From: Bryobacterales bacterium
GTDB lineage: Bacteria; Acidobacteriota; Terriglobia; Bryobacterales; Bryobacteraceae
DNA length: 64,000 nt
NCBI GenBank assembly: GCA_003170295.1
Contig: PNAJ01000162.1
Coordinates: 1-64,000 of the forward strand
Reading direction: 5' to 3'
Translations under genes and position numbers: made by a program
Shown here: in pieces, positions 48,236-56,765 of the stretch
Position numbering within the stretch: position 1 is the stretch's first letter
Layout: every line of letters begins with the position of its first letter
Notes under the pieces: generated by a model
Seen by the model: the letters and a program-made list of their open reading frames with translations, nothing else
The model's database searches: none
What the model was told of the DNA's origin: nothing

Positions 48236-49246
48236 ATGTCTGGACTGATTTTTTACATGCACGACGGACCGAGCACGTTCCGGTTCGAGCTCGCGGGAAG
48301 TCTGGCCGGCGGCGAAGTGGCGAAGCTCGATCAGGCGTGGCGAACCGCGTCGTCTACGGTGGACGGGAAGGTTCTTGCGGTCGACGTGACGTTTCTGGCG
48401 TCGGCCGATGAAAAGGGCCGCGCACTCTTGACGCGGTGGTGGCAGGGGGGCGCGCATTTTGTGGCGAACTCGCCGGGCTCGCGGGCGCTGGTGGAGTCGA
48501 TCACGGGGACTCCTTATGCGCGTTCCGATGCGGCCGTGGGTCCGACGTTCGATCCGCGGTTTACAGCGGCGTCGTTGCGGGCGGTGTTTTTTCTCTTCGC
48601 AGTCACGCTTTTATTTCCTACAACCGCGTCGGCATCCGACGACTCCGCCGCGGTCCTGGAACGCTACAGCGCGGGGCTTTTGGACCAAGGTGTTCTGGAT
48701 CGTCTGCCGGTAACGGTCGAAATTGAGGCGTCGGTCGCGAAGCTCGATAAAAAGGCGCACGTCAAGGCGATCCGGCGGTGGACGGAGGGGTGGCGCAACT
48801 ACCAGTTTGTTTCGGTCGAGGGCGATTCGTTCGTTCGCAATGAGATGATCGCGCGATACTTCGCGAACGACACGGAAGCGGCTCCAATTACGAAATCCAA
48901 TTACAAGTTCCGGTTCGTAGCAACCAAAGAGAACGCCTATGTGTTCCACATTACGCCGCGCAAGAAGCGGCAGGGGATGATCGAAGGCGAACTGTGGATC
49001 GATAGCGCGACCGGCCTGGTCACCCATCTGGCGGGGCGGCTGGTGAAGAGTCCCTCGATCCTGCTGCGGCGCATCGACATCAGGCAGGACACGGAGATTC
49101 GCGACGGAGCCACGTGCGCTCGCGAAACGCATCTTCACATCGACACGCGATTCACGGGCCGGGCGGAGCTGACGACCCGGGAGCGGTCGTACACCGGCGG
49201 GGATTCCATCGCAGTAGCTGAGGTAACGGAAAATGTCACGCCGTAA
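48236..49246 (+). CDS. STAS - TM - periplasmic lipid-carrier-like fusion protein
   Basis: ATG 48236 is preferred because AAGGA is spaced well for it; an in-frame ATG at 48230 overlaps the ribosome site. The product is 336 residues. Residues about 5-90 are a STAS-like domain paralogous to the protein at 47347 (F-E-L-A-G-S-L-A-G-G-E-V, V-D-V-T-F-L-A-S-A-D-E-K-G-R-A-L-L, G-A-H-F-V-A-N). One TM helix follows (about 110-128, A-V-F-F-L-F-A-V-T-L-L-F-P). Then comes a periplasmic beta-rich domain (about 135-336) with Y-V-F-H-I-T-P-R-K-K-R-Q-G-M-I-E-G-E-L-W-I-D, reminiscent of LolA-like carriers. A cytoplasmic STAS joined through a membrane to a lipid-binding-like domain is unusual and suggests signalling. 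The fold assignment outside the STAS part is tentative. Confidence 0.62.
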   Translation: MSGLIFYMHDGPSTFRFELAGSLAGGEVAKLDQAWRTASSTVDGKVLAVDVTFLASADEKGRALLTRWWQGGAHFVANSPGSRALVESITGTPYARSDAAVGPTFDPRFTAASLRAVFFLFAVTLLFPTTASASDDSAAVLERYSAGLLDQGVLDRLPVTVEIEASVAKLDKKAHVKAIRRWTEGWRNYQFVSVEGDSFVRNEMIARYFANDTEAAPITKSNYKFRFVATKENAYVFHITPRKKRQGMIEGELWIDSATGLVTHLAGRLVKSPSILLRRIDIRQDTEIRDGATCARETHLHIDTRFTGRAELTTRERSYTGGDSIAVAEVTENVTP

Positions 49247-50063
49247 TATCGTTATTTTTCTTTTCGCAGTTCTGCCTTCGCTCGCGGCGGAGCTGAAGCA
49301 GGAGACGCTGGACGCCTGGGACCGCTATTTGCACGCGGCCGACGCGCACATGCAGGAACGAGCGAAGGGTCAATTCTTGTGGATCGACGCCTCGCCCGAG
49401 CGTTTGGGCAGGGTGCACGCGGGCGATGTCGTGGTGTCGCCCATGAGCCGTGGGCCGGAGGCGGTGCCTTCCGGTCTGATCCATCACTGGATTGGCGCGG
49501 CCTTCATTCCCGGCGCGCGCATCGACGATGTAGTCGGGGTGATCCGCGATTACGATCGTTATACCGAGTACTACAAGCCGCCCGTGATCGATGCGAGAAC
49601 GCTCAGCCGGAAGGCGGAGGAAGATCGGTTCTCCGTGGTGGTGGTCGATAAGGCGATGTTCATGAAACGGGCGCTCGATAGCGATTACCAGTCGCGATTC
49701 GTCCAGGTGGACGGGCGCAGGTGGTATAGCGTCGCCGAAACGACGCGGGTTCAGGAACTCGCCGATCGGCGCCGGATTCCCGAGGGAGAAGGCAGCGGCT
49801 ACATCTGGCGTCTCTGCACCATCGCCCGCTATGAGGAGCGCGACGGCGGCGTTTACATCGAAACCGAAGCGATGGCGCTGAGCCGTCCGATCCCGATAAT
49901 GCTGCACTGGATGGTCGACCCCATCGTCCGCCGGGTTTCGCGGTCGTCGCTCACGATGTCGCTCGAACAGACGCGCGATGCCACCGGATCGGCCGTAAAA
50001 CAGGCGTCGGCGCTCGCGGCATCCAGACGCCTCAGGTCACTGCGCGCAGCGGCCAACGAATAA
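49233..50063 (+). CDS. Exported SRPBCC/START-like protein
   Basis: The 276-residue product overlaps the previous gene by 14 bases. A signal peptide (M-S-R-R-N-I-V-I-F-L-F-A-V-L-P, ending L-A-A-E) is followed by a helix. The SRPBCC-like hydrophobic-ligand-binding domain covers about 80-250: H-H-W-I-G-A-A-F-I-P-G-A, V-I-R-D-Y-D-R-Y-T-E-Y-Y-K-P, then W-Y-S-V-A-E-T-T-R and Y-I-E-T-E-A-M-A-L-S-R-P-I-P near the C-terminus. Its place between a membrane STAS protein and an RND pump suggests it delivers or senses a hydrophobic compound in the periplasm. The ligand is unknown. Confidence 0.75.
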   Translation: MSRRNIVIFLFAVLPSLAAELKQETLDAWDRYLHAADAHMQERAKGQFLWIDASPERLGRVHAGDVVVSPMSRGPEAVPSGLIHHWIGAAFIPGARIDDVVGVIRDYDRYTEYYKPPVIDARTLSRKAEEDRFSVVVVDKAMFMKRALDSDYQSRFVQVDGRRWYSVAETTRVQELADRRRIPEGEGSGYIWRLCTIARYEERDGGVYIETEAMALSRPIPIMLHWMVDPIVRRVSRSSLTMSLEQTRDATGSAVKQASALAASRRLRSLRAAANE

Positions 50064-50075
50064 TTTCTCGGGCGG

Positions 50076-50110
50076 TGCCGGAAATCCGGCACTCTGCCAA
50101 TCTGTGGGCT
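50076..50110 (+). promoter_or_regulatory. Candidate enhancer site, copy 2
   Basis: Matches 47214-47248; it includes the inverted repeat GTGCCGGA-AA-TCCGGCAC (50075-50092) followed by TCTGCCAA. It lies 98-132 bp upstream of the sigma54-like site at 50208 and 13 bases after a stop codon. Confidence 0.45.
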
Positions 50111-50207
50111 GACATTCGACTCGCTATTGTGCCTGCCGCTCCCTCCGACTGGAGCGGTACTTGGCTAATATCAGCTACTTAACAACGGTAGAAAGAACTT
50201 TGCGCCC

Positions 50208-50224
50208 TTGGCCACCGCAGTGCA
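50208..50224 (+). promoter_or_regulatory. Possible sigma54 promoter of the RND operon
   Basis: TTGGCCACCGCAGTGCA has GG and GC ten bases apart with TTGG and TGCA intact, but CA replaces AC in the -24 box. The expected start is near 50235, 13 bases before ATG 50248. Weaker than the site at 47313. Confidence 0.4.
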
Positions 50225-50247
50225 TCCATATGTCATCGCACCTCACT

Positions 50248-51528
50248 ATGAAAAATCTATTTGACAAGAAGACCCTGATTCTGCTGCCGGTGCTAGCCGG
50301 TCTCGCGATCGTGTTATTGACCTCGGGTTGCACTTCCAACGCGTCCGCGACAGGCGAATCGGGAGGACGCGGCGGATTCCCTCCGGCTGCGGTCGAGGTG
50401 GCGACGGTCGAGCAAAAGGACATCCCAATTTCTCGCGAGTGGATCGGCACGCTCGACGGGCACGTCAATGCCCCGATCAAAGCGCAGGTCACGGGCTATT
50501 TGTTACGGCAGAATTACATCGAGGGCTCCTTCGTCAGGAAAGACCAGGTGCTCTTTGAGATCGATCCCGGCCCGTTTCAGGCAGCCGTCGATCAGGCCCT
50601 GGGCCAGCTTGCCCAAGCCAACGGACAACTCGCGCAAGCCAAGGCGGGCTTGATCCAGGCGCGTGCCAATCTGGGCAGTTCCGAAGCGAATCAGCACCGC
50701 ACGCAGCTCGATGCCGACCGCTACGCCCCGCTCGCAAAGGAGCAGGCGGTGACGCAGCAGGAAGTCGACAACGCCAATCAGAACAACCTGTCGGCGGTCG
50801 CACAAGTGAAGGCATCTCAAGCTGCTGTCGAAACCGCCAAGGCGCAAATCGAGGCCGCCGAAGCCGGAGTGAAGGCCGCGCAGGCCAACGTCGATACGGC
50901 GAAATATAATCTTCGCTTCACCCGCCTCGTTTCGCCTATCGACGGTGTCGCGGGGATGGCGGCCTCGCAGGTCGGAACCCTGGTCGGCCCGTCGAGCCAG
51001 GCCGTCACTACCGTCTCCACGCTCGATCCGATTCGTGCGAATTTTACCGTCAGTGAGCAGGAATATCTCGGCTTCACGCACCAATCCGGCATTGAAGTCT
51101 CGAAGCTGCCCCTCGACTTGATCCTTTCCGACGGCACCACCTATGGAAAAAAAGGGCGGTTCTTTTTCGCCGACCGCGAGGTGAATCAAAACACCGGCTC
51201 CATACAATTGACCGCGCTGTTTCCCAATCCAGGAAATATTCTGCGGCCGGGGCAGTACGCCAAGGTCCGCGCAGTGATCGGCACGAAGCAGGGTGCGCTC
51301 CTGATCCCGCAGCGCGCTGTCACCGAATTGCAGGGCAGTTACCAGGTGGCGGTCGTCGACGCGCAAAATAAAGCGGCTATCGTCACCGTCAAGCCGGGCG
51401 ATCGCGTCGGCACTCTGTGGGTGATTGAGGATGGTCTCAAGCCCGGGGATCGCGTGGTCGCCGAAGGCGTCCAAAAGGTCGCTCCCGGAGCCACCGTGAT
51501 TCCTCAAGCCGCGAGCGGAAAGAACTAG
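50248..51528 (+). CDS. RND efflux periplasmic adaptor (membrane-fusion) lipoprotein
   Basis: ATG 50248 starts a lipoprotein signal ending L-L-T-S-G-C (Cys at 27); the frame is open upstream only through a poor TTG. The product is 426 residues. The AcrA/MexE order is clear: I-S-R-E-W-I-G-T-L-D-G-H-V-N-A (barrel start), G-Y-L-L-R-Q-N-Y-I-E-G-S-F-V (lipoyl), a long Ala/Gln-rich coiled coil at about 110-220, then L-V-S-P-I-D-G-V-A-G and the beta-barrel. The C-terminal A-L-L-I-P-Q-R-A-V-T-E-L-Q-G is MexE/AcrA-like. Its stop abuts the pump start (TAGATG). Confidence 0.95.
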   Translation: MKNLFDKKTLILLPVLAGLAIVLLTSGCTSNASATGESGGRGGFPPAAVEVATVEQKDIPISREWIGTLDGHVNAPIKAQVTGYLLRQNYIEGSFVRKDQVLFEIDPGPFQAAVDQALGQLAQANGQLAQAKAGLIQARANLGSSEANQHRTQLDADRYAPLAKEQAVTQQEVDNANQNNLSAVAQVKASQAAVETAKAQIEAAEAGVKAAQANVDTAKYNLRFTRLVSPIDGVAGMAASQVGTLVGPSSQAVTTVSTLDPIRANFTVSEQEYLGFTHQSGIEVSKLPLDLILSDGTTYGKKGRFFFADREVNQNTGSIQLTALFPNPGNILRPGQYAKVRAVIGTKQGALLIPQRAVTELQGSYQVAVVDAQNKAAIVTVKPGDRVGTLWVIEDGLKPGDRVVAEGVQKVAPGATVIPQAASGKN

Positions 51529-54500
51529 ATGTCGAAATTCTTCATTAACAGGCCCATCGTGGCCATGGTGATTTCTCTGCTCCTGGTCATCATGGGCACG
51601 ATCGCGATTTTCTCCCTTCCCATCGCGCAGTTCCCCGCTATAGCGCCGCCCGAAGTCCAGATTCAGGCCAGCTACGTCGGAGCCGACGCGCAGACGGTCG
51701 AACAGTCCGTCGCCACGCCTATCGAGCAGCAGATGAGCGGAGTCGACAACATGAACTACATGACGTCGCTCAACGCCGCGAATGGTCAGATGACTATGAT
51801 CGTCGACTTCGACGTGAAGACCGATCCCAACACCGATCTCATCCTCACGCAGATCCGCGAAACGCAGGCACAATCCCAGCTTCCCTCCGATGTCGTGAAC
51901 TTCGGCGTGACGGTCCAGAAGTCGCTTACCGCGCCGATGATGGTGCTCGGCCTCTATTCGCCCAAAGGCACGTACGATGCCCAATTCCTCGCCAATTACG
52001 CCTTTATCAACCTCAACGATCAGTTGACGCGCCTTCCCGGTATCGGAAGCGTGCAGGTGTTCGGAGCCGGCCAGTATGCCATGCGCCTGTGGGTGAAGCC
52101 CGATCAGTTGGCCAAACTGGGCATCACCGTGCCCGATATGATCAGCGCGATTCAGGCCCAAAACACGGTAAATCCGGCAGGACAGATCGGAGCCGCGCCC
52201 ATCCCCAGAGGCCAGGAGTTCACCTACGCAGTCCGTGCACAAGGCCGCCTCACTTCGCCCGAGGAGTTTGAGCGAATCGTCGTGCGCGAAAACCCGAACG
52301 GCGGAATCGTTCGCGTCAAGGACATCGCACGCGTCGAACTTGGTTCGCAGGATTACACCGTCTTCGGCCGCTTGAATGGAAAACCAAGCGCCATCGTCGC
52401 GCTCTATCAATTGCCCGGCAGCAACGCGGTCGACGGAGCCAACGCCGTCAAGAAGCTGATGGTGGATATGAAAAAACGCTTTCCACAAGACGTCGATTTT
52501 GTGGTTGCGCTCGATACCACCAAGTCCGTCAGCCAGGGGATCAAGGATATTGTCATTACACTACTGATCTCAATTCTATTGGTCGCCCTCGTGGTCTACA
52601 TCTTCCTGCAAGGCTGGCGAGCCACCCTGATTCCCCTGCTGGCCGTGCCCGTGTCGTTGATCGGAACATTCGTGTTCTTCCCGGCCTTCGGTTTCTCCAT
52701 CAACACTCTCTCGCTATTTGGATTGGTGCTCGCGATCGGACTCGTGGTGGACGACGCCATCGTGGTTGTGGAAGCGGTATCGCGCCATATAGAACAAGGA
52801 TTATCGCCGAAAGATGCCGCGTTCAAAGCGATGGAGGAGATCACCGCGCCCGTTATTGGTATCGCGCTGGTTCTCTCCGCGGTGTTTATTCCCACGGCGT
52901 TCATTCCCGGAATTACAGGACGCCTGTATCAGCAATTCGCGGTAACCATCGCCATCTCTGTGATTCTCTCGGCGTTCAACGCGCTCACGCTGAGCCCCGC
53001 GCTTTCCGCGCTGCTGTTGAAGCCGAAAGAGAAAAGGGAAAAGGTCAGCCTGCTGCAGCGGTTTTTCGATTGGTTCAATCGCGTTTTCGCAAGCCAGACA
53101 GAGCGCTATATTCGCTGGTCCGGCGCGCTGATCCGCAAGAGCGCCGTCGCGTTCATTGTGCTGGCGGCCTTCGCCGCGGGTGCCTGGTTCTTCAGCGGCA
53201 AAGTGCCCTCCAGCTTTCTTCCCGATGAAGATCAGGGCTACATGTTCCTCCATCTTCAGCTCCCCAACGCCGCTTCACTCGAGCGCACCGATCACGCCGC
53301 GAGGAAAGTCGAGCAGATTCTCGCCAAGATGCCGGGCGTCGAATACACCACCACCGTCTGCGGATTCAGCCTCCTGAGTTTCGTTCGCACCAGCTACAAC
53401 GGCCTCTTCTTTGTCACCCTCAAGGACTGGGATAGTCGCAAAACCAAGGAAGAGCGCTATCAGGAGATTGTCCAGAGAGTCAATCGCGAGCTTAGTCAGA
53501 TGCCTGACGGATTCGCGCTCGGCTTCTCGCCGCCGGCAATTCCGGGCGTCGGAACTTCCGGCGGATTTACCTTCGTTCTCGAAGATCGCGCCGGCAAGGA
53601 CGTACAGTTCCTGGCGGACAATCTGCAAAAGTTCATGGCCGCGGCCGGCAAGCGTCCGGAGATCGCGGGCATGCTCACTACGTTTTTGCCCAGCGTCCCG
53701 CAACAGTTTCTGGACGTCGATCGCGACAAAGTTCTCAAGCAGGGAGTACCTCTGAGCGATGTGTATCGAACCATTCAGGCCTACATGGGCGGCGTGTTCA
53801 TAAACTACTTCAACCGCTTCGGCCGCCAGTGGCAGGTTTACGTCGAAGCCGAAGGCGACTACCGTAAGAACACCGATAACCTCAGCCAGTTTTACGTCCG
53901 CAACAGCAGCGGCAGCATGGTTCCTCTATCTTCGTTAACGAAGTTCGAGTCCCGCTCCGGCCCCGAATTTACCATGCGCTATAATCTCCATCGCTCCGCG
54001 CAAATTATCGGAAGCGCCGCCCCAGGTTATAGCTCGCAGCAGGCCATGAAGGCGCTCGAAGAGACGTTCGATCAGACCATGCCCCGCGAAATGGGCTACG
54101 ACTACATGGGCATGTCGTTCCAGGAAAAGAAAGCCGAGCAGGGCGTCTCTTCGGGAGTGGTTTTCGCATTCTCGATCCTGTTCGTCTTCCTGATCCTGGC
54201 CGCTCTCTACGAGAGCTGGACGCTGCCGTTCAGCGTTTTGCTCAGCACTCCGATCGCGATGTTCGGTGCGTTCTTCATCCTGTGGCTGCGCCGCCTCGTC
54301 GTCGGCTGGTTCCTGCCTCCTTATATGGTGCAAATTGAGAACGACGTCTACTCGCAAATCGGACTCGTCATGCTGATCGGTCTGGCAGCGAAAAACGCCA
54401 TTTTGATTGTGGAATTCGCCGTCGACGAACTCAAGAAAGGGAAGCCTCTGGTCGACGCCGCGCTCGAAGGCGCTCGCCTCCGCCTGCGTCCCATTTTGAT

Positions 54501-54732
54501 GACATCGTTCGCGTTCATCCTCGGTTGCGTGCCGCTGTGGTTCGCAAGCGGCGCCGGTGCGGTCGGCCGCCAGATCATGGGCACCACCGTAATCGGCGGA
54601 ATGTTGACCGCCAGCGCCATCGGCATCTTCTTCATCCCCGCAATTTTCTACGTGGTCGAGAAACTTTCTGGTGCCGGGAAACCCGTCCTGGGACTGCTGC
54701 CGCCGAGTCCCGCGCCGGCGCAGGGAGACTAA
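51529..54732 (+). CDS. RND efflux pump, HAE1 family (AcrB/MexF-like)
   Basis: The 1067-residue product starts with M-S-K-F-F-I-N-R-P-I-V-A and has 12 predicted TM helices and two large periplasmic domains. TM4 carries the proton-relay Asp pair in G-L-V-V-D-D-A-I-V-V-V-E near residue 405. Other HAE1 signatures are P-V-S-L-I-G-T-F, G-F-S-I-N-T-L-S-L-F, P-S-S-F-L-P-D-E-D-Q-G and G-L-A-A-K-N-A-I-L-I-V-E-F. The length is slightly over the usual 1030-1050. A short insertion with R-R-L-V-V-G-W-F-L-P-P-Y-M-V lies near residue 925. It exports drugs or hydrophobic metabolites with the adaptor upstream and the channel downstream. Confidence 0.96.
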   Translation: MSKFFINRPIVAMVISLLLVIMGTIAIFSLPIAQFPAIAPPEVQIQASYVGADAQTVEQSVATPIEQQMSGVDNMNYMTSLNAANGQMTMIVDFDVKTDPNTDLILTQIRETQAQSQLPSDVVNFGVTVQKSLTAPMMVLGLYSPKGTYDAQFLANYAFINLNDQLTRLPGIGSVQVFGAGQYAMRLWVKPDQLAKLGITVPDMISAIQAQNTVNPAGQIGAAPIPRGQEFTYAVRAQGRLTSPEEFERIVVRENPNGGIVRVKDIARVELGSQDYTVFGRLNGKPSAIVALYQLPGSNAVDGANAVKKLMVDMKKRFPQDVDFVVALDTTKSVSQGIKDIVITLLISILLVALVVYIFLQGWRATLIPLLAVPVSLIGTFVFFPAFGFSINTLSLFGLVLAIGLVVDDAIVVVEAVSRHIEQGLSPKDAAFKAMEEITAPVIGIALVLSAVFIPTAFIPGITGRLYQQFAVTIAISVILSAFNALTLSPALSALLLKPKEKREKVSLLQRFFDWFNRVFASQTERYIRWSGALIRKSAVAFIVLAAFAAGAWFFSGKVPSSFLPDEDQGYMFLHLQLPNAASLERTDHAARKVEQILAKMPGVEYTTTVCGFSLLSFVRTSYNGLFFVTLKDWDSRKTKEERYQEIVQRVNRELSQMPDGFALGFSPPAIPGVGTSGGFTFVLEDRAGKDVQFLADNLQKFMAAAGKRPEIAGMLTTFLPSVPQQFLDVDRDKVLKQGVPLSDVYRTIQAYMGGVFINYFNRFGRQWQVYVEAEGDYRKNTDNLSQFYVRNSSGSMVPLSSLTKFESRSGPEFTMRYNLHRSAQIIGSAAPGYSSQQAMKALEETFDQTMPREMGYDYMGMSFQEKKAEQGVSSGVVFAFSILFVFLILAALYESWTLPFSVLLSTPIAMFGAFFILWLRRLVVGWFLPPYMVQIENDVYSQIGLVMLIGLAAKNAILIVEFAVDELKKGKPLVDAALEGARLRLRPILMTSFAFILGCVPLWFASGAGAVGRQIMGTTVIGGMLTASAIGIFFIPAIFYVVEKLSGAGKPVLGLLPPSPAPAQGD

Positions 54733-54735
54733 CGC

Positions 54736-56145
54736 ATGAGATTTCCATTCATCGCCATTCCGCTGCTCTTTCTTACCGGTTGCGCGGTCGGGCCGAATTA
54801 CCAGCGCCCGGTTGTTCCCGCTCCGGTCACCTTTCGAGCCCCGGAGCCCCTTCCGGCCGATCAGGCGGCATCGCTCGCCGACCTCAAGTGGTTTGAAATA
54901 TTCAAGGACCCTGAACTGCAAAAGCTGGTCCGCACCGGGCTCGCGCAGAATTACGATTTGCGCGACGCCGTGGCGCGGGTGGAGCAGGCGCGCGCGAATT
55001 TCGGCATCACCCGTTCCAATCAGATCCCGCAAGTCAGTGCCAGCGGCGAAGTCAACTTCACCCGCCTCTCTCGCGACGGAGCCTTCCCGCTTCCCGCCGC
55101 CTTCGTGAAGGACCAGAATCGCAATTGGGGCCAGGCAACACTTAATATGTTGTCCTTCGAGCTCGACCTCTGGGGCCGCCTGCGCCGTGCCACCGAAGCC
55201 GCGCGCGCCAATCTTCTCTCGGCGGACGAGAACCGCAAAGCCGTCGTCACCACTCTGGTAAGCGACGTCGCCACCGCGTATTTCAATCTGCGGGAGCTCG
55301 ATTACGAACTCGATATTTCCACCCGCACTCTGATCACCCGCAGGGATTCGCTCGTACTCACCCAGCAGCGCCAAACCGGCGGAGTCGCAACCATTCTCGA
55401 TGTGCGCCAATCCGAACAATTGGTCGAAACCGCCGCCGAAACGATTCCCTCGCTCCAGCAGCAAATCGAGCAAACGGAAAACCAGATATCGCTTCTGCTG
55501 GGCCAGAATCCCGGCATCGTTGCACGCGGGAAGAGCTTGACCGAACAGGATTTATCGCCCGAAGTCCCCTCCGGCCTGCCGTCCACGCTGCTGGAGCGAC
55601 GTCCCGATATTCGCGCGGCCGAACAAAACTTGATTGCGGCGAATGCACAGATCGGCGTCGCAAAAGCGGCCTATTTCCCGCAGATAAGCTTGACCGCCGC
55701 CCTCGGTGGCCAAAGCAGCCAGCTTTCGAGCCTGTTCGCCGGACCTAAAGCGACCTACAATTTCGTCCCGCAAATCTCCCAGCCCATCTTCACCGCCGGA
55801 AAACTCAAATCGAACGTCAAACTTGCTGAAGCGGAAAGAGATAGCGCGCTGGTGCAATACGAAAAAGCCATCCAGACCGCGTTCAGCGACGTTTCGAACG
55901 CCCTGATTTCACATCAGCGCGTGCGAGAAAGCCGGATCCATCAGCAAGCTTTGGTGGTGGCGCTGGAAGATCGTAAGCGATTGTCTTATATGCGATATCG
56001 TGGCGGCGTCGACACGCAGTTAAACGCGCTCGATTCCGATCGCGACCTCTTCCAGGCTGAACTGACCCTGGCGCAGTTGAAGCGCAACGAAATCCTGAGC
56101 GTCGTGCAGCTCTATAAGGCGCTCGGCGGAGGATGGCAGAATTAA
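54736..56145 (+). CDS. RND outer-membrane channel lipoprotein (NodT/OprM type)
   Basis: The 469-residue product has a lipobox L-F-L-T-G-C with Cys at 15, then V-G-P-N-Y-Q-R-P, the standard OprM/NodT opening. Two OEP repeats (about 60-250 and 265-455) contain Y-D-L-R-D-A-V-A-R-V-E-Q-A-R, F-E-L-D-L-W-G-R-L-R-R, L-L-E-R-R-P-D-I-R-A-A-E and R-Y-R-G-G-V-D-T-Q-L-N-A-L-D. Three bases separate it from the pump gene. It completes the tripartite system and ends before a convergent cupin gene. Confidence 0.95.
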   Translation: MRFPFIAIPLLFLTGCAVGPNYQRPVVPAPVTFRAPEPLPADQAASLADLKWFEIFKDPELQKLVRTGLAQNYDLRDAVARVEQARANFGITRSNQIPQVSASGEVNFTRLSRDGAFPLPAAFVKDQNRNWGQATLNMLSFELDLWGRLRRATEAARANLLSADENRKAVVTTLVSDVATAYFNLRELDYELDISTRTLITRRDSLVLTQQRQTGGVATILDVRQSEQLVETAAETIPSLQQQIEQTENQISLLLGQNPGIVARGKSLTEQDLSPEVPSGLPSTLLERRPDIRAAEQNLIAANAQIGVAKAAYFPQISLTAALGGQSSQLSSLFAGPKATYNFVPQISQPIFTAGKLKSNVKLAEAERDSALVQYEKAIQTAFSDVSNALISHQRVRESRIHQQALVVALEDRKRLSYMRYRGGVDTQLNALDSDRDLFQAELTLAQLKRNEILSVVQLYKALGGGWQN

Positions 56146-56189
56146 GGCCAATTAAGGCTTCCTCAAGCCGCTTCTCGTGACATTTATGG

Positions 56190-56765
56190 TCATTTAAGGT
56201 CGGCCTTTGCCGCTGCTTCATCCTTAAGGGGAGTTACCTTGTCAGGATCGATCCGCACCATCAGGTAGCGGATATGATCGTCGATCCTGGTAAACCAATG
56301 TCCGACTCCGGCAGGAATGACGATGACGTCGCCCGGTTTGAGTTGATACGTCACCCCGTTTCGGATGGACGTACCGTTGCTACCTGGACCGTTCAACATC
56401 CTGACATTGTCGTTACTTGCTGGCCGCCGCTTCATATCTACAATGTCCGGGCCCGTGACCAGAGTGGCTGAACCGTCGATGATGTGATAAACCTCGCTCA
56501 CTAAGTCATGCTCGGCAACGGGCGACTCGCCGGATAGCGTACGGCGATAGACGACTCCGATGTCAACGTGACTCTTGCCGATATCCACCGCACGCACCTG
56601 TTGATCGGACACATCGTTTGCGACAATCCTCGCCGGCGCACGCTTCAAATATGCCTGCAATTCGTCGTTACCGATATACGTCGCGGAACAGTGGTTGCAA
56701 CTTGGTTTCGTATCCTGCGCGCACAGCGCGAACGCCACTACGGCGATGCTTAATGCTTTGGCCAT
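56190..56765 (-). CDS. Exported cupin-domain protein
   Basis: The 191-residue product has a short signal peptide (M-A-K-A-L-S-I-A-V-V-A-F-A-L-C-A-Q). An N-terminal C-N-H-C pair near residue 23 could bind metal or form a disulphide. The cupin barrel (about 60-180) shows motif 1 remnants H-D-L-V-S-E-V-Y-H-I-I-D-G-S-A and motif 2 P-G-D-V-I-V-I-P-A-G-V-G-H-W-F, so metal ligands His/Glu/His are mostly present. It overlaps the upstream NHL-propeller gene by 16 bases, implying a shared pathway. The substrate is unknown. Confidence 0.85.
   Translation of the reverse strand: MAKALSIAVVAFALCAQDTKPSCNHCSATYIGNDELQAYLKRAPARIVANDVSDQQVRAVDIGKSHVDIGVVYRRTLSGESPVAEHDLVSEVYHIIDGSATLVTGPDIVDMKRRPASNDNVRMLNGPGSNGTSIRNGVTYQLKPGDVIVIPAGVGHWFTRIDDHIRYLMVRIDPDKVTPLKDEAAAKADLK

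Noticed and set aside
50161..50247. N-terminal extension of the RND adaptor from TTG 50161
   Set aside because: The lipoprotein signal begins at ATG 50248, and the extension covers the candidate sigma54 promoter.
50503..52488. Long (661-codon) open frame on the minus strand
   Set aside because: It is antisense to the RND adaptor and pump genes, rich in Asp/Gly/His/Arg as expected of a GC-rich shadow frame, with no domain.
53935..55473. 512-codon open frame on the minus strand
   Set aside because: Antisense to the pump and channel genes, which are certain; composition is shadow-like.
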